Shown here: positions 5,498 through 7,784 of the stretch, in pieces
Layout of the letters: every line of letters begins with the position of its first letter
Numbering within the stretch: the first letter of the stretch is position 1
From: JAGVYE01 sp964502785
Lineage (GTDB): Archaea; Nanobdellota; Nanobdellia; Woesearchaeales; GW2011-AR9
Length of the DNA: 7,784 bases
Direction of reading: 5' to 3'
Assembly (NCBI GenBank): GCA_964502785.1
Contig: CAZCXW010000055.1
Location: forward strand, 1 to 7,784
Notes under the pieces: model-generated
What the model saw: only the letters and a program-made list of their open reading frames with translations
Databases searched by the model: none
What the model was told of the DNA's origin: nothing
Made by a program: the position numbers and the translations under genes

Positions 5498-5569
5498 GCA
5501 CCGGTTGTATAACGGCTATTATGTCGGCCTTCCAAGCCGATGATCCGGGTTCGAATCCCGGCCGGTGCA
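5498..5569 (+). tRNA. tRNA-Gly(TCC)
   Basis: A complete 72-base cloverleaf that reads glycine codons GGA/GGG. The acceptor stem GCACCGG (5498-5504) pairs fully with CCGGTGC (5562-5568), with A5569 as discriminator. The anticodon stem TCGGC (5524-5528) pairs with GCCGA (5536-5540) around the loop CTTCCAA, placing anticodon TCC at 5531-5533. The T arm CCGGG/CCCGG (5545-5549/5557-5561) has the loop TTCGAAT. The D arm (about 5507-5523) is weak, with AACGGC in the loop, as is common for tRNA-Gly. No intron is present and CCA is not encoded: A5569 is followed directly by T, so the CCA end must be added by a nucleotidyltransferase, as is usual in many archaea. Confidence 0.97.
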
Positions 5570-5575
5570 TTTTTT
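5570..5575 (+). terminator. Oligo-T terminator after tRNA-Gly
   Basis: Six T residues follow the tRNA discriminator base directly. T-tracts are the normal archaeal termination signal for short stable RNAs. Confidence 0.55.
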
Positions 5576-5606
5576 CTGATACTATTTATTCTTCAGTTCA
5601 ATAAAG

Positions 5607-5615
5607 CTTATAAAA
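5607..5615 (+). promoter_or_regulatory. TATA box of the candidate small RNA
   Basis: CTTATAAAA is centred about 26-27 bases before 5637-5638, which is where the long closing stem of the folded element begins. No start codon lies near that position, so the box points to an RNA start rather than a leaderless gene. Confidence 0.5.
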
Positions 5616-5636
5616 TAAAATCTCTTCTTTGATTAT

Positions 5637-5737
5637 GCCTGTCAGGTTCGTAAGAAAAGGTTGAGCTTAGAAAATCCAGCTGGTTTGTCTTTACGGATTG
5701 TAAAACCTGTCTCGAAAGCCCTGACAGGAAGATTTTT
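5637..5737 (+). ncRNA. Candidate small structured RNA between tRNA-Gly and the asparaginase-like gene
   Basis: The element folds into one nested set of stems: 5638-5646 with 5720-5728 (CCTGTCAGG/CCTGACAGG, nine perfect pairs), 5647-5650 with 5713-5716 (TTCG/CGAA), 5658-5662 with 5704-5708 (AGGTT/AACCT) and 5673-5677 with 5695-5699 (AATCC/GGATT), with a 17-base apical loop. A TATA box at 5607-5615 is positioned to start transcription at about 5637, and a T-tract (ATTTTTAT, 5732-5739) follows the closing stem. No convincing reading frame covers it. I do not recognise a C/D box, H/ACA or riboswitch core. The inner stems are short and could arise by chance; the nine-pair closing stem plus the promoter and T-tract spacing are the main support. 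It could instead be a regulatory region upstream of the next gene. Confidence 0.4.
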
Positions 5738-5742
5738 ATATT
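5734..5742 (+). promoter_or_regulatory. TATA-like box for the asparaginase-like gene
   Basis: TTTTATATT is centred about 26 bases before the GTG at 5764, predicting a leaderless message that starts at that GTG. It overlaps the T-tract after the candidate small RNA. Confidence 0.5.
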
Positions 5743-5763
5743 CTTCAGAACATTTTTAGGGAT

Positions 5764-6252
5764 GTGACTATCAAGATTTTTTGTACCGGTGGAACGTTTG
5801 ATAAAGAATACAATGAAATCCAAGAAACCTTGTTCTTTAAGGAAACACATGTTCCAGAAATGCTGCTTCTTGGAAGATGCAAAATTGATATTGATCTTCG
5901 CACATTGATGATGATTGATAGTTTGCTGATGACAGAAGAGGATCGGCAGATTATTGCTGACAATTGCAAAAAAGCAAAAGAAAAGCAGATCATCATAACC
6001 CACGGAACAGGAACAATGGACAAAACTGCCGAGGTTATTGCAAAAAAGATAAAAGACAAAACAATTGTTCTCACGGGAGCGATGATGCCTTATAAATTTG
6101 GCAGTTCCGATGGCTTGTTTAATTTGGGCAGTGCTCTCTCATTTGTGCAAACCTTACCTTTAGGTGTATACATTGCTATGAACGGCCGATACTTTCATTG
6201 GAATAACGTACGAAAGAATACAAAAACGAGGATATTTGAGGAAATTAGTTAA
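5764..6252 (+). CDS. Short asparaginase-like protein with altered active-site dyad
   Basis: A 162-residue protein matching the N-terminal (catalytic) domain of type I/II L-asparaginases (COG0252), in the short single-domain form. Visible motifs: T8-GGTFDK14 (first catalytic Thr loop), T79-HGTGTM85 (second catalytic loop), L103-TGAMMPYKF112 carrying the expected Lys, S114-SDGLFNLG, and the C-terminal G134-VYIAMNGRYF and V149-RKNTKTRIFE typical of the short family. In active asparaginases the second loop reads T-H-G-T-D-T-M, and the Thr-Asp pair is catalytic. Here Asp is replaced by Gly83 (GGA), so hydrolysis of asparagine may be impaired or altered. The second domain of full-length enzymes (about 330 residues) is absent, as is normal for this subfamily. 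The GTG start is supported by a TATA box 26 bases upstream (leaderless). It is convergent with the radical SAM gene. Confidence 0.88.
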   Translation: MTIKIFCTGGTFDKEYNEIQETLFFKETHVPEMLLLGRCKIDIDLRTLMMIDSLLMTEEDRQIIADNCKKAKEKQIIITHGTGTMDKTAEVIAKKIKDKTIVLTGAMMPYKFGSSDGLFNLGSALSFVQTLPLGVYIAMNGRYFHWNNVRKNTKTRIFEEIS

Positions 6253-6352
6253 AAAGAAGAGATGGGTTTGTGGTTATACAGATCGATAATAAAATCTTGC
6301 TAGAGAAATTTAAAAAAAATAGAACAAAGAATAAAAGATGTTTTAATGGAAA

Positions 6353-7318
6353 CTAAACTTCCATCACCCGAGTTGAAATTTCTTTCAGCAAAAGCTGTTT
6401 CTTTCGGTAAATTGTTGGCTCAAAACCGCAATGGGCCTTGCAGTTCCGGCATTCGTCTGCTTTCTTTTTGGCATAAAAATCCCAGTCGGTTTCGTTCATA
6501 AGTTCTTGGTATGTCGGATAATGTGTTTTTTCGATAAAATAACAAGGGCTCCGCCAGCCGGATGGATCTAAAGTTACTGTTCCCCATGGCGTGCAATCAA
6601 TATTTAGTCCATCCCAGAGATCAAAATAAGTATAGGGATTTAGAATGTTATTATATTTTTTCTTGAGCGCTTTCACTTTTTGCACGATAGGTCTTATTTT
6701 TTCATGTATCGTGGGGGTATCGCCCAGAAAGTCAAAGTACATATTGAAATGGAACGTATCAATCTTTTCCTTAAAATAATGAACCACATTTTCCAGATCG
6801 GCGAGATTTGAACTGTATAACGTAAAATTGATCCAGCGGTTCTCAAAACCTAATTCTTGGGCTTTTTGTATCCCTTTTTCCATCTGTTCAAAGCTTCCCT
6901 GTCCGCGAATTCGATCGTGGGATTCTTGCAGGCCGTCTACCGAAAACATCAAAATAAGATTTTTTTTCTGTGGTACATTCAACCGGTTGAGGTTGGTTTC
7001 CAGAAGCGTGCCATTGGTGACAATGATGACTACCTTTTTTTTGGAAAGGGCGTAATTAACAGCATTACTTAAATCTTCGACAAAGAGAAATGGTTCGCCA
7101 CCAGTGAAATAAATGATCGGCGTGTTTGTTTCGTCAATGGCTTTTTGCACAACTTCTGTATTTAATTTGCCTTTGACATTGTCGCGGATCCTTCCGCAAT
7201 GGAGGCACTTAAGGTTGCAGGCATGGCTAAATTCGATGTTCAAGACCAGCGGATTTCTTTTAAAGAAGTTATTGTATGTTAATGCCATCAGGCTTAAGCG
7301 GTTTCTGATGTTCGTCAT
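6353..7318 (-). CDS. Radical SAM protein, HpnH-like with DUF3463-type C-terminus
   Basis: A 321-residue radical SAM enzyme. The [4Fe-4S] motif C34-x3-C38-x2-C41 (ACNLKCLHCG) and the SAM-binding G73-GEP76 are intact, followed by the usual T101-NGT and S126-VDG strands of the partial TIM barrel. The C-terminal region has further cysteines C242, C259 and a cluster C290-x2-C293-x3-C297 in the setting W-R-S-P-C-Y ... ETDWD ... C-R-N-C-K-A-H-C-G-F-E. This closely resembles the DUF3463 end of HpnH, which adds a 5'-deoxyadenosyl group to hopene in bacteria. An archaeon is not expected to make hopanoids, so the substrate is probably different. An auxiliary cluster of the twitch/SPASM kind is also possible. 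ATG at 7318 is chosen because a TATA box lies 27 bases upstream, giving a leaderless start; ATG at residue 11 is the alternative. It is monocistronic and convergent with the asparaginase-like gene. Confidence 0.9.
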   Translation of the reverse strand: MTNIRNRLSLMALTYNNFFKRNPLVLNIEFSHACNLKCLHCGRIRDNVKGKLNTEVVQKAIDETNTPIIYFTGGEPFLFVEDLSNAVNYALSKKKVVIIVTNGTLLETNLNRLNVPQKKNLILMFSVDGLQESHDRIRGQGSFEQMEKGIQKAQELGFENRWINFTLYSSNLADLENVVHYFKEKIDTFHFNMYFDFLGDTPTIHEKIRPIVQKVKALKKKYNNILNPYTYFDLWDGLNIDCTPWGTVTLDPSGWRSPCYFIEKTHYPTYQELMNETDWDFYAKKKADECRNCKAHCGFEPTIYRKKQLLLKEISTRVMEV

Positions 7319-7340
7319 TTTGGGGTTAGCTGATTTCCTA

Positions 7341-7351
7341 CTTTAATAAAG
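7341..7351 (-). promoter_or_regulatory. Symmetric TATA-like box before the radical SAM gene
   Basis: CTTTAATAAAG (minus strand CTTTATTAAAG) is centred about 27 bases before the ATG at 7318, fitting a leaderless start. The sequence is almost self-complementary, so it could also drive plus-strand transcription starting near 7372. Confidence 0.5.
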
Positions 7352-7371
7352 ATATTGGTCAAATTAACTTA

Positions 7372-7446
7372 AGGAATTCCTGTTATACGCCCCGACGACT
7401 GAAAGGGGGAAAGCGCGCATGGCTTGAGCCGCAGCAAAAGATTTTC
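7372..7446. other. GC-rich intergenic island, possible RNA or terminator
   Basis: In an AT-rich neighbourhood, 7388-7437 is strongly GC-rich and lies between genes. It can form CCCC (7390-7393) with GGGG (about 7407-7410), and a small GGCT-TGA-GCC hairpin near 7420-7430. A 10-base palindrome, AGGAATTCCT, sits at 7372-7381. The symmetric TATA-like box at 7341-7351 could start a plus-strand RNA near 7372, or the island may be the 3' end of the minus-strand message from 7466-7612. GC-rich islands in AT-rich archaea are often stable RNAs, but no family is recognised here. Confidence 0.25.
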
Positions 7447-7465
7447 TTCCTGAAGTATTTGAATT

Positions 7466-7612
7466 TCAAGCTTTTCTAGAATGTTTTGTAATTTCCAACT
7501 GGCATGACTTATGTTCTTTACACCAGGCTTCACATTTTTTAGCCCAGGAAATGTCTTCATACAGGAATTTGCATTCAGCGCATTGATACCACTTTTTTAT
7601 TTTTGTGACCAT
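7466..7612 (-). CDS. Small Cys-rich putative metal-binding protein, 48 residues
   Basis: A 48-residue protein whose core is C11-x2-C14 ... C27-x3-C31-x2-H34-x2-C37, in the setting W-Y-Q-C-A-E-C ... W-A-K-K-C-E-A-W-C-K-E-H-K-S-C. Four to six ligands suggest a structural zinc site or another bound metal. Very similar short proteins occur, as far as I recall, in many archaea and some bacteria without assigned function. I chose ATG at 7612 over the longer frame (7666): a strong TATA box at 7634-7643 is centred 27 bases before 7612, which predicts a leaderless message, and the extra N-terminal 18 codons would lie on the promoter. The gene has its own promoter and ends about 150 bases before the radical SAM gene. 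The call of a real gene is well supported; the function is not. Confidence 0.82.
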   Translation of the reverse strand: MVTKIKKWYQCAECKFLYEDISWAKKCEAWCKEHKSCQLEITKHSRKA

Positions 7613-7633
7613 AAGACAAGGGTATATCTCTGT

Positions 7634-7643
7634 GTTTATATAC
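7634..7643 (-). promoter_or_regulatory. TATA box for the Cys-rich small protein
   Basis: Minus-strand GTATATAAAC is an excellent archaeal TATA box centred about 27 bases before the ATG at 7612. It decides the start codon of that gene and indicates a leaderless transcript. Confidence 0.6.
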
Positions 7644-7686
7644 TCAAAGCAATTAGTTTCATACACCTAAACAAGCAGTGCATGTT

Positions 7687-7784
7687 CTACTTCTGTGCTA
7701 ACAAATCTATTTCTGTTCTGAGAGGGAGATATTCTCGCGCTGATTGTACATTATGCGCGGCCATGCCAAAGGCGTTGGTGAACT
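7687..7784 (-). CDS. Hypothetical protein, C-terminal end only (runs off the window)
   Basis: On the minus strand a frame is open from the window edge to TAG at 7687-7689. It gives about 31 residues: F-T-N-A-F-G-M-A-A-H-N-V-Q-S-A-R then E-Y-L-P-L-R-T-E-I-D-L-L-A-Q-K. The composition looks like a natural protein end with an amphipathic helix, and GC content rises within it compared with the noncoding DNA beside it. I do not recognise the family, and too little is visible to assign function. Plus-strand frames in the same stretch (ATG at 7753 or 7763) run only about ten codons before the edge and are less convincing. The gene lies upstream of the Cys-rich gene on the same strand, separated by a clear TATA box. 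Confidence 0.5.
   Translation of the reverse strand, partial: FTNAFGMAAHNVQSAREYLPLRTEIDLLAQK

Noticed and set aside
5638..5728. Degenerate second tRNA after tRNA-Gly
   Set aside because: The closing stem is nine pairs, there is no T-loop TTCRANY in the right place and no anticodon arm, so it is not a tRNA relic.
5608..6074. Minus-strand frames over the candidate RNA and asparaginase-like gene
   Set aside because: They are antisense to a clearly recognisable protein, and the peptides have no family-like features.
6270..6356. A 28-codon GTG-started plus-strand frame after the asparaginase-like gene
   Set aside because: Short, lysine/asparagine-rich as expected from AT-rich noncoding DNA, with no promoter, and it overlaps the convergent gene's stop.
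7753..7784. Plus-strand gene start (M-R-G-H-A-K-G-V-G-E) at the window end
   Set aside because: Only about ten codons are visible and no well-placed TATA box or ribosome site precedes it. The minus-strand frame is longer and more natural.

Overview
The window looks like chromosomal DNA from an AT-rich archaeon, most likely a DPANN lineage of the Woesearchaeota/Pacearchaeota type. The evidence is an archaeal Era-like GTPase, DUF2073 and Zn-ribbon gene trio (oapA-oapB-oapC), a ZPR1-related zinc-finger protein of archaeal (single-domain) length, and a tRNA gene without an encoded CCA end. Repeated archaeal TATA-like boxes also lie about 26-29 bases before start codons. The exact lineage is an inference: no rRNA gene or other phylogenetic marker is present.

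Layout. 1-489 (+) is the 3' end of an unrecognised gene. It converges, with one base between stops, on a minus-strand pair of diverged tandem paralogs (491-1099 and 1103-1639). 1640-2010 is a 371-base intergenic region with a TATA box, a 15-base palindrome, a possible 33-codon gene and a G-string element resembling an origin recognition box. 2011-3503 (+) is the oapA-oapB-oapC cluster. 3503-3697 is an intergenic stretch made almost wholly of hairpins. 3733-4452 (+) is a protein with a possible methyltransferase-like fold, converging on the ZPR1-related gene (4456-4971, -) and a small hypothetical gene (5027-5419, -). A compact divergent promoter separates the latter from tRNA-Gly(TCC) at 5498-5569. 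Between the tRNA and a short asparaginase-like gene (5764-6252, +) lies a candidate small structured RNA with its own TATA box. 6353-7318 (-) is a radical SAM protein whose C-terminus resembles HpnH/DUF3463. 7466-7612 (-) is a 48-residue Cys-rich protein, and 7687-7784 (-) is the 3' end of a further gene.

How the genes relate. Most transcription units are one gene long with their own TATA box, and many look leaderless. The oap trio is the clearest functional group. In other archaea these genes tend to sit beside the replication origin, so the upstream intergenic region deserves an origin check. The two most promising undescribed signals are the hairpin cluster right after oapC and the TATA-driven 91-base folded element at 5638-5728. 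No mobile element, CRISPR array or rRNA was seen.
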